A DNA stretch of 64,000 nt from contig OU015530.1 in NCBI GenBank assembly GCA_907165065.1, positions 53,728,465-53,792,464 on the forward strand. The letters run 5' to 3'. The position numbers and the translations under genes were made by a program. Positions 41,034 to 57,750 of this stretch are shown in pieces (position 1 is the stretch's first letter; each line of letters starts with the position of its first letter). A model generated the notes under the pieces. The model was not told where the DNA came from, did no database searches, and worked only from the letters and a program-made list of their open reading frames with translations. The stretch is from Caprimulgus europaeus. Taxonomy: Eukaryota; Chordata; Aves; Caprimulgiformes; Caprimulgidae.

Positions 41034-43580
41034 TTTGCTGGACAGAAGCCTTACACCATGGAGGACTTGGCCCGTTGCTTTCAGTAAACAATTTCACTGA
41101 GCATGCTGAGTCCAAGTATGTTTTTGCAAACATAACTACCTGATGGAAAAGTGTGATCAATTTTATTGAGGAAAAGCTTAGATTTTTACAAAGGAGAACA
41201 TATCTCAGCATTCTTCACCTAAGATGTAAAAGAGGAAGCAAAAATAACAGCCGCCTTCTCCTCTTTCTAGCAGTTGGACAAAGAAACCTCATGGATGGTA
41301 AAAGTGTTCATCATCTTTTCATTTTTAAGCCTATTGTAGAATAATATTTCATCTCAGCATTAGCCTATGCTATCATTAAAAACTCAGACTGATCTCCAAA
41401 TAAACACAGCATCACGCCCAGTATTTCTTTCAAAATATGTGTCTAACTGAAAAATGAACCAACCCCTCTGAAATTATCTGCTAACATTAAAAAAACCAAA
41501 ACAACTTAGCTATGTTTTACAGGCAGCAATTTGTAGCTCTCCACATCTGTAATTTAAACATACTCAGGGCACAGGTAATCTTGACAATAAAATCTAAGGG
41601 CAGATATTCTATTACCATACCTTCATGCAGTTATGTCAGCAAATAATTTAGTTACTGGTACCTAAAAACACAGTTATCAAAAAACTAATCAAACAGTCAG
41701 TCAGAAAGAAAAAGAGAGAATGTGAGTTATTGTGTATTACTCTAATAAATAATACTCCTCATTTGTTTTTTTTCTTTTAACTGACAAACAGAACAACTCT
41801 GGTTTCAATATCAGTGAAGGGCGTTGGTGTATTTTTAAATAATTTTTTTCTCAATCTCAATACTCCTTTATTTTCCACTAAAAACCAACTAACATTTATA
41901 ATTTGATGCAAAACAAGATTCTACTCCAACTCTGATACAGGGCAGCAAAAAATTGCTATATATATAACTCAGCAAAATTGACAGGCTCTGCTCTGAAAAG
42001 CTCAAGCTTGAGACAAGATGGAAAGTGAAAGGTGTCCCCTGGAGATGTTTGTCCCTCCAAGTTAGTCTTCAAATTGCTAGCAAGGGAAGCCAGGAAGCTC
42101 TGGGTTTCTTTCTGATTAGCCACTACTATCCTGAGTGATCTGTAAAACTGTGATCAACTTTTTCTGTCCTAAGAAAAAAAAAAAAATCCTTTCTCAATGG
42201 AAATATGATTAGAGAAAACAAAAGGACCCTGTCTCTGCTAATAGATTATTCTTTTTAAATTTAAAGACAAAAATTAAGACAGGAACTGATTTCAAGGAAT
42301 ACCAAACTTAATGAATAATCATCTTAAGGTATTCTCTGAAGGCTATGATTGGACATATATTTTCAATGAAAAGTACCTTGCTCTTTCAGTAATTTCACTG
42401 ATTTTCATTATTTTAGTGTTGTAAAGAAGGAATAAGCCATAGATCTATGTATATATGTTAACACCTCGATTCCAGAATTCCCATTTCTAGCTTATATTCC
42501 ATATGAGTGCTGGTGATTAATTGTTTTATATGTACCTATAATTTTACAACACAGAATTTGTTTAGTTTTATATAAAATGTAGATGTGCTTAATATAATGG
42601 GTGGAAAAGCCTTTCTAACCTTAAAGAGATGTGTGTGAGAATCTGAGCAGTTCTCTCGATGTTCTGAATATTTTGGACATGTAATTGCCAACATCTGTTC
42701 AGGATTATCACTGATAGGATCTACCATGCATGGACTTTGCTATCTTCTCTACCTTGTCATGCAGGTTGGAGATGTTAAACACTGAGGCTGAATGAGACCT
42801 GTCCATAGATATTGTTTAGCAACAAAGTATTGTCATATGGTTAGTCCTAAGTGGACTCATCTATGTACAAATTACTAAGTAGTAAATATTATTTATTATT
42901 TTAAGAAAGAGTAAGAGGTTAGATAAAAAGCTACGAAAATAGAGTTTCTTTCACTACCAGATCTGTAGTAAAATGCTGATTTTTTTATTTTTTTTTTTGA
43001 GGGGGGAGGGTGGTTCATATCCTTTAAAATGTGAGTTGGTAAAATGCTGAAGCTGTCGAAATCAGTGATGAAATATTTTCTAATCTCTTCAGGGTCTGAT
43101 ATTTAAACAGTGTTTCTACCATGTGCAAATGGATAAACACCATGACAAATTAGGCTATCTATGCCTGCAGTCTTGAAACCTCAGCTCATAGCACAGATTT
43201 AGATTCGTCTATCGATGCGCTCTTAAACACCAATATGCATTTTGAGGTCATTAGCCTTCCATTTTTAAAAATCAATATCCAAAGATTTTAAAAGAGTTTC
43301 ATTGCCATTTTCCTATGGTTCATGAATGAGTACCTTCTGTGTGTGATTGATGAGCCACCGCATACCACCGTTCTCACAGCAGCACTCGTCTTAGTGAGCT
43401 CTGTAATTTTGGAGGCACTCTAATTCCTTCTGCCCACAAAAATAGTATTGGAAAAACATACGAAAAATGTATTCTATTGACAGGTCACATTCCCTACATT
43501 CCTCCATTTCCTGATCAGTATCTATGGTTAAGTCATTTGTAATTACTGTGTTTACTGCTGGAAATGGCATGTAGGCTTTA

Positions 43581-43839
<259 letters not shown>

Positions 43840-43931
43840 CTGGGATTACTGAAATAGTTTTTAAAGCTCTCAATACCCTGAAAGTCCGAAGAGGTGAAAC
43901 ACTGCCTACATTCACAAATTCTCCTACATAC
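43840..43931 (-). CDS. SCN5A: SCN5A alternative exon 6a (neonatal-type), S3 end and S4
   Basis: A 92-nt exon with acceptor ttctacag (weak pyrimidine tract) and donor CAG|GTAAGAAG. It encodes [20 protein letters not shown] then [10 protein letters not shown]. It is the upstream member of a mutually exclusive pair; the mammalian counterpart is favoured in fetal and newborn tissue. All four S4 charges (R217, R220, R223, K226) are kept. It differs from the adult exon at seven positions (204, 205, 209, 210, 212, 215, 232). Position 209 is Asn, as in the neonatal exons of brain-type channels, and 215 is Pro where the adult exon has Ala. The length is not a multiple of three, so including both exons or neither would break the frame. 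Developmental timing in this species is inferred from homology. Confidence 0.93.
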
Positions 43932-46900
43932 CTGTAGAATTAAGTCACAGTTATTTGGAATTATACAACAGAGTATGAGACTTGTCTGAATGAAGAATGC
44001 ATTCATACATAGTGGGAGTGAACGCAGCCAAATGAGAGGTGCATCCACTTTTCAGGCTGCTCTTTGATGCCATTTGTCCTGAATTTTTCATAGTACACAT
44101 TATTTCAAATGTTTCTTGAACTATTTAACTTGTCTAATAGGCATCAATTATTTAAAATGACTGGGTGAACTTTGCTATCATGCTGTTCAGCAATAAATAG
44201 TTTAAAAATTTTACCATCATGTAGTTCAACAAAAATTCTTTACATTATAGAAAACATTAAGAGTTATTTTACTGCTCTTTAAAAAAATAAAAGCTTCAAA
44301 TACCCAAGTAATTTTCACATAATAGCTTTTGCAAACTACATATAGGACAACATGGGAAAATATCAGTGCAAATGTTTCTACTGGGTTATTTATTCTATCA
44401 TGCTGTACTCTGTTGTAAAACAGATGTTGGTTTCAAGAGATGCTTAAAATTTTATTTTGTCTTCTACATCAATGCCCTTTGGCTGCAGGAAGATGGATTT
44501 TGAATGAGTATAATTGCAATCTTACTAAAAACTGTTTATGATTAAAATACCAATTCCAGCTCTTCACTGCTATGGCTGTTTTGGTCATCATGGAGACCCA
44601 TGACACATTTGAGCAAAATGCTCTCAGGAGAGTCAGTTATGGAATGATTTTGGTGTTATCAGTGTTGCACAAAATTATTTCCTCCAAGTCAGTATACAGT
44701 AAAAGCATAGTAACCACTGTCTTCTGAACAAAACAGGTCTTGGATCCTTTGATTTTAATATTAAATCTCTATTCAATTTCATTTACATATTTTACTACTT
44801 TGAGGCATTTGTTTTTACACGTTAAGAAAAATCTCACTGGTTATTTTACACAGACTGCTTAAGTGGATTTTGTGCAAAGGCCTCTGGGGAAGACAAAGCA
44901 TCCTCTTCATATCTACTAATCCAGATTATAGCCTGCAAAAGCAATATTACTTCTCCTTTTCATAATCTCATAGAGGAATCCGGGCAAAGATTTACCTGTT
45001 TGGTAATTCCTCCCCAGGTCTACCCAGTACTTCTCTCCCAAATACTTCGTCAGCATGCAAGAGTGGGGAAATATAACCCAGGGAGATGCAATAGCATGGG
45101 AATATGGTTTTGCTGACCAGAGATTTGTAAAAACATTTCATTAATATGTGAACAAGAATATGTAGCAAATACTTCTACTGCTTGTTCACAATAGTTATTA
45201 AGATTTATCTCAGATATTTCTTGGATGAAATTAGAATGGACCAGTTCCTCCATATCAGGGAATTAAAAGCAATTGGAATTATCATATCGAATTTTCCTGT
45301 TAGCCAAGGAATAGCTCATTGTCTTTAAGATTTTGGCAAGGCACTTTCACACCCAGAGTTAGAGGTGGATTTCCCTTGCCTGTTCTGGAAAGTACTCGCC
45401 TGTCTGGGAAAGAATGATCTAAACAGGGGCAGTTTCATAATTTCCCCTGAAGCCATACATGGCTCCAAGGAGGTTCACAAACCATGGCCAGTTTTGTTAG
45501 CACAGGGTGGGAGAAAAGCCCTGGAGACCTCTGGCACCTCTTACTCTCCAGTGTGCTATTTAAAATTACCCTCTCTGACTTGATCTGTGCTGTTTCTGCC
45601 CAAAAGAGCAGGTAAGAAGTTGTTTTGCAATAGTTATAAAGTAAGTGATGGTCATTCCACTATAACACCCAACACTGAAATAATCAGATTTTCTGTTAGC
45701 TCAAAACCCTTGGTCCATCTAGATCTCACAGTCCCTTATCAGGCTTTCCCATTTTGAACCATCATGCCACCTTTGTTTCCAGATACAGAAATAACTCTAG
45801 CATCACACCAGATACAAGCGAATACAACACCAGTTACCTGTACAATCAGTCTTACTTTAAATTGCTTGCAAACTGGATTTATATGAAGGATAAATCATAC
45901 CAGCGTAGAGTCCATTATCCAATACTCTCTACTATCTGCTGCTTGCATACTTGGGAAAGAGGTTTCATTGCACATATGAAGATCATAGTGCAATCACTTT
46001 TAACTCTCTCACTGCAGCCTATGGGCTCAAAGAAACGCATTTCTACTTTATTCCTGTTCCAGAATTACTTTTTTTCCCCTATTTTATAAATGTTAATATA
46101 ATATGCCTTAAAACAAGAAGCAATAGGAATGAATGCTGGTTCTGAAGACCACAGCTATTGTTATAATTTGATGCTGAGAACCTCAGTTTTTTGCAATTGC
46201 AGGCCCCTCTGTTTTAGGGATTTTCTAATTAAGAGATGAAATATTTTTCAGAAAGAAAATTGAAATGTAGCTAGGAAAGAAAGCACAGACACCCAAGCCT
46301 CTCATTAAATGATCCTTGTGCTAAAGCACTGAGTGGCCATTCAAGTCTAGAAGAATTAAAAAAGCAGAGAGAGGTGTAAACCTGCACCCTCTGGGCACCA
46401 AACCCTGGTTCCTACCTGCAGGGTGTGAATTCACCTCTGGGAAACTGCCCACTTCAAGCTCTGTGCAAACCTTCACATCTTTGCAGTTCCCTAAAACCCC
46501 AAACACCCAGAGATGGTGTGGATAGAATTTAAGGAATATCCAGACCTTGTCCCACACTGACTGTTTAGACTTGAATTTCAGTGACAGTAAATAAGATGCT
46601 GCCAGAGGAATTCTGTAAGACTGGGGGTGATGCCCCAACCTCCATCCAAGCATAGAAGATGAAGCAGAGCACATGCATTGCCAATGCTGCAAGCCTTGTG
46701 GGTCATGTTCTTTTCTCTGCTCTTTTCTGCCTCACTGTCAAAAGCTTCCTTCCTTGTAGAATAGAGGGAACTCACACACAGGAGCTCTCCATGTTGTGCT
46801 GAATCGAGAGACCTGCAAATAAACTCACATTCTATCTCACAAACAGATGCTTTTACCACCTGCCTGATGGACAGGAGATAACTTGGTGTTGTTCTGTCCT

Positions 46901-47103
46901 GCCTCTAAATGTTGTAGGAGAATTGGACTTAGCACTGCTTGAGGAAAAGTTTATCTGAGAAAAATATCTAATATGTGCTGACCTCCAAAAGCTCCTCCTC
47001 ATCTGCATTGCATTTTTTTTTTAAGCTTATCACAATGGCCAGATGTCAGTTCAGCCAAGTCCATAGGAATGCAGTAACAGATACCAGGATCTGGGCTAGA
47101 GCT

Positions 47104-47155
47104 GGCTTTGATCCAAAGCCTACTAAAATAAATGGGAGTCTTCCCAATGAAGTCA
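47104..47155. repeat. Fragment of an old palindromic repeat
   Basis: ggctttgatccaaagcctactaaaataaatgggagtcttcccaatgaagtc resembles the gatccaaagcccattgaagtcaatgg core of an amniote palindromic repeat. It sits directly upstream of the CR1 fragment. Confidence 0.45.
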
Positions 47156-47201
47156 AAATAGATTTTACACATCTTCATGCTGTTCTTCTGCTATATGCTG
47201 C

Positions 47202-47350
47202 TAGAATCACCGAATATCTCAAGTTGTAAGGGACCCATAAGGATTGTCAAGTCCAACTCCCTGCTCCTCACAGGACTACCTAAAACTAAGTCATGTCACT
47301 AAGATTGTCATCCAGACACTGCTTCAATATTGGTCCTGATGCCTGCACCC
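47202..47350 (-). mobile_element. CR1 LINE 3' fragment (diverged)
   Basis: The sequence tagaatcaccgaatatctcaagttgtaagggacccataaggattgtcaagtccaactccctgctcc is a reversed CR1 3' end of a more diverged subfamily. The right boundary is uncertain. Confidence 0.8.
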
Positions 47351-48483
47351 TAACAGAGTTTTGCTACCAACTTCAGTGGTCCTCACTGATGTTGGACTGA
47401 GTTTGGCTGAACATTTTTTACCAGTTTTGGTTTTATTCAAATGTCATGGGCCCAGAGGTTTAGCTCAAATGCCAGTGCTAGCAGGCTTGCACCTCACCTA
47501 AGGCTGTGAATTATGTGTTTTAAAGAGGACAGTGAGAACTAAACTAAAACCAGGACATAATGTAGGTATCACTAAGTTGAAAATACAGAGACATCAAATG
47601 AATTCCTTCTGTGACTAGGAAACAGGGCCTTTCAGGGCATCTCTGCTAGCTTCCACTTCAAGATGACATGTGCTCTTCATGTGCTTTTCTCTTTTCTTCG
47701 ACTGTGAAGAAAACCTGTATTTCTATCTTAGCTGGATATACCAACAGTGTCAGACATCTGCCTTTGGCCAGAACTTGGGCTGACTCTGTGTCCGCTGCGA
47801 GTGTTGGCTGGCTGCTCCCCTACCCCCGTGTATTTTTAGCTGTCTAGATGCCACAAATCTATCATCTCCTCCAAAGCACCAGAATCCCACATGTCCTGGG
47901 TGAACTCTAATAATCTAGGTAAAAGCATACAGCTGAAGGGGAACATCATGAAGGGGGATAAATTTCTATTCCCAAGATACATAACAAGTTTCAGAGGCCT
48001 TTAAATTAATTAGCTACTGTAGTAAAATAGTAATTACTTTCAGAGTGAAGAGCGTTTGTGAAGAGTGCAAAAACAGCTTTGGTGGCGTTATGGATAGACA
48101 GAGTATAAATAGAGATTTAAATACAAGGGTATTCAGTCACACTTATAACACTTTCTTTTCAGGGGTCTGAAGCTTCCAAAAACTACATTAGATAGGCAAG
48201 TATTATTACAGGTATTTTACAAAGAGCTCTCTCTGTGAAGCACAGGGAGAGTAAATAATTTCTCCAAAATAGTCTACTGAATTGAGAGAACAGAATTGAG
48301 AATTCCTCTGACTTCTTCCTCTGAAATCACCCAGGGAATAAACCTCCATCCTAATACACTTCAGCATTTTCTCATTTTCAGTACAATTTGAGTGAAAAAA
48401 AAAAAAAAGAGAATAGCCAGACAATTTTTTAGAAAGTTCTATCACATATCGTTGTATTGAAAAATATAAAGGAGCACTACTTA

Positions 48484-52088
<3,605 letters not shown>

Positions 52089-52178
52089 TCAACATATTTG
52101 TTCCATGACGGAGTCTCTGATTGTGCCATGAACACACAATTAGTTAAAATAGTGCACATGATAAACATACTGAACAAT
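52089..52178 (-). CDS. SCN5A: SCN5A exon 4: residues 129-159, S1 helix
   Basis: A 90-nt exon follows the AC acceptor. It completes a Ser codon and encodes [19 protein letters not shown], the S1 helix of domain I, followed by the short extracellular S1-S2 segment [10 protein letters not shown]. It ends in GA (first two bases of Glu) before the donor GTAAGT at 52088. The length equals that recalled for the mammalian exon. Starting at the AC site keeps three residues (Leu-Phe-Ser) that a CAG start would drop; conservation of LF at this spot in the family supports the AC site. Confidence 0.95.
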
Positions 52179-52199
52179 GTAAAAAAGCAAATTAAGGAA
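52179..52199 (-). other. U12 branch site and AC 3' splice site of intron 3
   Basis: The minus strand has TTCCTTAAT at 52199-52191 (U12 consensus TTCCTTAAC), with branch adenosines at 52193/52192, then a short T-rich run ending in AC at 52180-52179. The spacing from branch point to splice site is 13-14 nt, typical for U12 introns. A competing CAG lies 9 nt inside the exon. Confidence 0.92.
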
Positions 52200-55100
52200 A
52201 ACAATGCATATATAAGACTTCATAAATTTTTGTCATTTCACACAAGATGTGACAGCTCACTCATAATTTCCAAGATGCTTAAAAGCACTATAGATATTTG
52301 CATAAGGGAAGTAATAATTATATAAATATAGAAAAAATGAAGGAATCTTCCCAGCATTTTTTTTTTCTTCGCCTACATCTTTTACATGTACTGTATACAA
52401 CAAACAAATGTACTGATTCTGCAGTCTTCTGAAAATACAATACCTCAAATTTACAGCTGTATTGGTCAGATGACAGTGTGCATAGGTGTACAACTTTGTA
52501 TGAAAAGAGGGATTAGTCTTATTTAAGTATCTACAGAAAAAACTGTGTCTGCAAATACCCATTTTATTTTGCATCCTAAAACATTTCTCAGCCAGTAGGA
52601 CAAGTTATAAATCAGGTCTTCCTAATCTCTCTAATGGGCTTGAGGTCTCCCTTTCAGTAAAAAGTTTCACCAAAAGCTAATATGAGTTTCAGAGCACTAA
52701 TTTTAAGGCTTGGTCTGCAAACCTGGTTGGCATATATACAGTCTTGGTTTGCAAAGCTGACTGCCTCAGCTGAGGCACCAGTTTCCCTAATTGGAGGCTA
52801 AAATGAACCTCCCAAGTGTATAGTCCATGCACTTAGCTACTAAGCTGAGACCATAAATATGAAAAGGAGCACCCTAAATCGAATTCCTGAAATTGAAAAC
52901 ATAGTTCACTGAACTGCTCTCCTAAAAGCACATGCCACTTTCTGTAAAAAAAAATTACAAAATATGATGGGATTCTCCTGCATAAATAATAGGTCCCATG
53001 CTACTGGAGAAAGTTTAACTAATGAGTTTAAGTGGGAGAAGACAAGACAAAGGAAAAGCCTACAACCCAGTAACCCAGTCAATAGGTTGGGACCCTTCTC
53101 AAGGAAGAACAGTAGCATCCAAATATAAAATTATTTTGCTTTCTTTAGGAAAAAAAAAAAAAAAAAAGGGTTTTTTGGTTTACCCCTTTATTGATCCCAT
53201 TAGTGGGATTTTTTTGTTTAATAGCAATCAAAGAATGTCATTTCAAAGGTACGTCCTGAAATGTTTTTTATGAAAACTATCCTTTTGCAGATACAAAATC
53301 TATGCTGAAGAGAGTGGAACATCTTCTGACCAGCCACATAAGCAACTATGATTTTAAATTGGTAGTAACCAACCTGCATATTCCCCAGTGCCACCAGAGA
53401 AAGCAGTAATTGAACTCAAAGGGACTGCTCATCTCACAAACATTTTCCACTTCTGGGGCCAACATCTCCTGTTGAAGGACTGAGAAGGATGTCTGAGATC
53501 CAGTCACATTTTCTCAAGTCAGCCTGAGATACGTTTCTGGAAGTTATGTCCATTTGGTTAACACAATTAGCTTGTAAGTTGCAGCCAGCCTAGAAAACAC
53601 TGGATTATTTCTTCAAATACAGTGAAATGCTATGAAATGCTATGGAAACAATTATTGTAAAATAGAGTGGTGTCTTCAGGCCAGGCCAAACAAATACTAT
53701 CCTCCAATTTAATTCCAAGCAAGGAAATTCCTCTATAACCACCCATTTTAGGATCACTGGTGGGATTTATACAACCCTGTACCCTTGTGGTATAAGCTGA
53801 ATCCAACAGCTTTCCCAGATGCTCACTTATAGGCAGGTGTCATCACCTTCTTAGTGAAACATCAAAGAGAATATACCAGAGAACACGTGTTGACAATGTA
53901 AAAGGTCAGCTTTGGGGCATCAAATGCACTATCCATTCAAACTGAGTTTCATGACCAATCTGAAAACTACAAAGAACATGAAAAAAAAGGAACATTTTGG
54001 CTGTTTATGCATCAAAGTCAGAGATCTGTGTTAATAGAAAGAGAAAACAGAAATTCCTACAGAATGAAATTAGCATTCCTACCTGAAATCTAATGCAAGT
54101 GTTTGCATTAGAAAAAGTCAGTAATGATGATCTACTCAGAAAAAACAAAGTAAAGGAGGTGAAATTAAGATAAACTTATTAGCACCATTGTCTTAGAATT
54201 GCTATTAATTCCAATTTTTGAAAGCCTACTTATGCATGAGTTGACATGGCTGATGCATCCAGAAGCATGGGTTGGACTCTGTTATGGACCACAAACCAAA
54301 TATACTAACTTACTCATCAGGATCCTTTCTGCAATAAATTAAGCCTATTATTTCCAATTTGAAGTTATAGAATAGGCTTTGAGCAAACTGGTTCTAAAAA
54401 TTATAAATTTTATCTTCTAGCACAAAGATATTGAGTCAAACATGGCATAGTTCTATTCTAGACTTCATTATGATGGATAATTGTTAATTAGCAGACTGAA
54501 TACTAGAGGCTCTTTAAGTAATCATTGGCAAATTACATATAATACGTGCTAGCAAAGGTTAGTCCCAATCAATACTATATATAATTTGTGCTTCACAAGG
54601 TTTCATTTTCTCTTACTGAGGAAAGTGTATAAAATCAGATGGGAGAAAAGTTGCAAGCAGGAAATATGAACAAAGATTGGAAATTCTTTAAGGAGTTTAT
54701 TGTTGGTTTTGGTTTTCTTAAAATGGGTCAGAATCCCTAATCCTAGCACCAAGGAAGGCAACTTTGCCCAAAACATCATTCTGTATCAGTGGTAAATTGA
54801 GACAAATGGTCTGTAATACCTAGAAAATCTAGGAACTAGCTATTGCTGTGGATTTTATACAGGACAGCAAACTGTTTGGAGAAAGTAGGGATAACATAGG
54901 ATGGTCCTAGGCTTGCAAACAAGAAGAATTAAGAGGAGTCTTTTAAGCATGAGGCATCAGTGAGATGCCACCAGTGGTTTAATCTATTAATAAGTGGAGA
55001 TAGTAAATAAAGATGTTAATAATAGCTAATATTGATGTGGAAGGCAAAAGGGTTCATGCAATACTTCTGTTTTGCATTTGCTCTAGATGGGATACAGATC

Positions 55101-57620
55101 TGAACTCCCCATGTCTCTGTGACAGAAACCAACCAGGGCCTTGCTCTGACAGCCATCTGGACCATGGTCCTTTCACAAGACCTCCCAGTCTCTGAAGAAG
55201 AAGAGAAATACCTAAAAGAGGTTTAGGGTAATGTTAATTGAAGCCATTCACATTACTAGTAGGCTGTGGATGATTTTTTCCCCTTGGAAGGGTGTATTTT
55301 TGAATGACTAGACTAATGAGGCTTGGCTGGATGAGCAGGGAACATCAGGATCTATTCTGCCTGAAGTCTCAGAGGAAGAAATCCATCTACAGCTACTTAA
55401 CCAAGAAATGCGACCCTCACAGCTTCTATATAGGATGATTTTACTCTGGCCTCTCTACTTGCTTCTACTGTTGGCCTTCAAGGTACAGTTAATGACTGGA
55501 AATGGAAATATGGCATCTGCTAAAGATGTTGCTTCAGACACTTACATAACAGGACACCATTTGTTAATGCTCTTTTTTAGCTCTTGCCCTGGGGAAAACA
55601 AAGATTGCTTGATTACAGTCACACAAGACAATAGATCTGGTGCCCAGATTCATGTCTGTGATATTATCTGCTTGAGTGCTTGTCAATTCAGGTTCCCTTT
55701 TGCTTAGGATATTGACTGCCTGCTCAGCCAATTGGCCTTTGTGTTTCAGGTTGATGTGAAACATCTTTATCGACAAAACAAATCAGTGCCTGATGCAGGA
55801 ACTTCACTGCTGTTTCAGTGGGACTGGAGGTGCTTCCTCCTGCCTGTGCTTGCTGGAGACTGAGCTGTTGGATTTCCTGACATTATCAACATAAGGTGAT
55901 AACTCGGGTATTTCTGGAACTAAAATTTTATCTGCATTGCGACCTTCCACTCTTGAAATTTTATGCTCCTTATCTGACCATATTTCTGTTCCTGACATAT
56001 CTTTCAAATTCACTTCTCTGTGGTCTTTATCCTTGGAAGTAATGTGATAAGGATTTCTTGCAGACTTATCTTTTGGTTGACTTCTATGGAGGGCATATAG
56101 TTCCTGTGTATTACATATACCTGTAACCTCTTGGCTTCAGCAGCCAGTGTGGAAGAAAGTGAGCAGAAGACAGAACAGGCCTCCAAAGCTGGAGATAATA
56201 TCCATACACACATGCATTTTTTTCTAAGAAGCTCAATTTAAAAATTTTTCTTTTAGCCATACTCATGTAAATTCATTGACCTCAATTAACTTCAGCATGG
56301 CTGTGAAGTTATCTTAACTGTGCTGATCTAGCTATACCTAATAAACACTGTTGGGCTCTGGGTATGCAGCAACATATGCTGTGCTGCTTGCACGTATAAC
56401 CCGATCCATAAGCAAATCTCTCTGCAAAATTCTATGATTCATTCTTAGTAAAAATACTAATATCTTGGTTGATATCACATATTCATTTTTGCATAGAATT
56501 ATTGTTACTAGAAGTTTCACCTATCTCTCCTTTTGTTAGAATACCTATATTCTAACTTTTGGGGTATTTTTGTTTTGTTTTGTTTTTTTGTTTGTTTTTG
56601 CCACTGCATGGACAACCACTGGGTATCTGGTTTCTTTCCTTATTTTTTTTCCCTGAAATTTTATCATAAACCAATGATTATAAGATACTAACTGCTTAGT
56701 ATTTATTAGTTCTCTGTGGTGGACATGAACATGGCAGATGAGGGATTTCCATTATTAAAACATCACACGATCATCATGGCAGCACGTGGAGTCTTTGAAT
56801 TATCACTGCCAGATCCCCCATGAGCACTGTAGAGAAAGCAGGCAACTTATGAAAAAGTGTGTTTTTAGTAATGTTCACACAAAGTTGAACATTTGGGTCA
56901 GTTTGGTCTTCCAGAGAAATGTGACTATGTCAGAATAAAATGTTTCTGTGGTCATGTTAAAAAACAAGCCAAAACAAACCGCTGCAGTGTATCTTGCATG
57001 ACTTCAGAACTTGAGCTAGGGGAAATCAGGCATCGCCCTTCCATCAAAAGGTCCAGCAGGTCAGCCTGTGCTTTCATTCCTAGCTGGATAACACATTGCA
57101 ATAAAAAAAAAAAATAAAACCCCAACAAAACAATTTTTTAAATGTTCTGTTTCAGGAGAGCAAAAAAATTCAGCTCTGAGGCAGTTTTAAAATTAAATTG
57201 CATCTGCATATGGTGTCACGGAGTCTCATGGGAGAGACTGCTTAAGTGCTCAGTCACAAAGCCCTCCATCAGTGTAGATTTCCCCAGGTGTGTTCCAGCC
57301 CACACTGGTTCCCTTCTTTTCTAAGGTCCTACATCCATTTTTTTTTCCACTGACCAGGCCCTTCACACCTTTTAATCCTGAGTAAACTCACCAGACTTCC
57401 AGTCTAGTTCACATTATCTGATGCCAGCAGTATAATATAGTCATTTTCATAGCTCGTATAACAATATAAAATGAAACAAACCAAAAATCCAAGTGCATTT
57501 CTGCTTGTGCAAGCAAATTCAGCCAATAGATTTAAAACAGCTTAATGAAATAAAATGGTTTCTGACTTCCATTCATCTGTGTTTAAAAACCATATAAAAT
57601 ACATGAGGAGGAAAATCAAC

Positions 57621-57631
57621 AGAAAGGATAT
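57621..57631 (-). other. U12-type 5' splice site of intron 3 (ATATCCTTTCT)
   Basis: Immediately after exon 3 the minus strand reads ATATCCTTTCT, matching the U12 consensus ATATCCTT. Known: an AT-AC minor-class intron at this position is a conserved feature of vertebrate sodium channel genes. It implies removal of intron 3 by the minor spliceosome. Confidence 0.93.
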
Positions 57632-57750
57632 GAATGTACCAAAATTTTAATTGCTGCTCTTCTGATTGGATGGAAAGGACTAAGTATATACAAGGCAGGA
57701 GTGGCACTAAATCGAAAGATTGTCTTCCCTTTGTTCAGTACTATAAATGT
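57632..57750 (-). CDS. SCN5A: SCN5A exon 3: residues 90-129, before and into S1
   Basis: A 119-nt exon begins after a tttccag acceptor (AG at 57752-57751) and encodes [20 protein letters not shown] then [11 protein letters not shown] and IKILVHS. This is the highly conserved cytoplasmic segment leading into the first membrane helix. It starts in phase 0 and ends with TC, two bases of a Ser codon completed by the next exon. The donor is not GT: the exon is followed directly by ATATCCTTTCT, the 5' splice site of a U12-type intron. The exon is too short to stand out as an ORF; it was found by searching for that donor and reading the flanking frame. Confidence 0.95.

Larger units (their letters stand above)
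52179..57631 (-). other. SCN5A intron 3 (U12-type, AT-AC)
   Basis: A 5,453-bp intron beginning ATATCCTT and ending in AC on the minus strand. The interior is AT-rich with short homopolymer runs. I recognised no transposon or gene in it. Confidence 0.92.
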
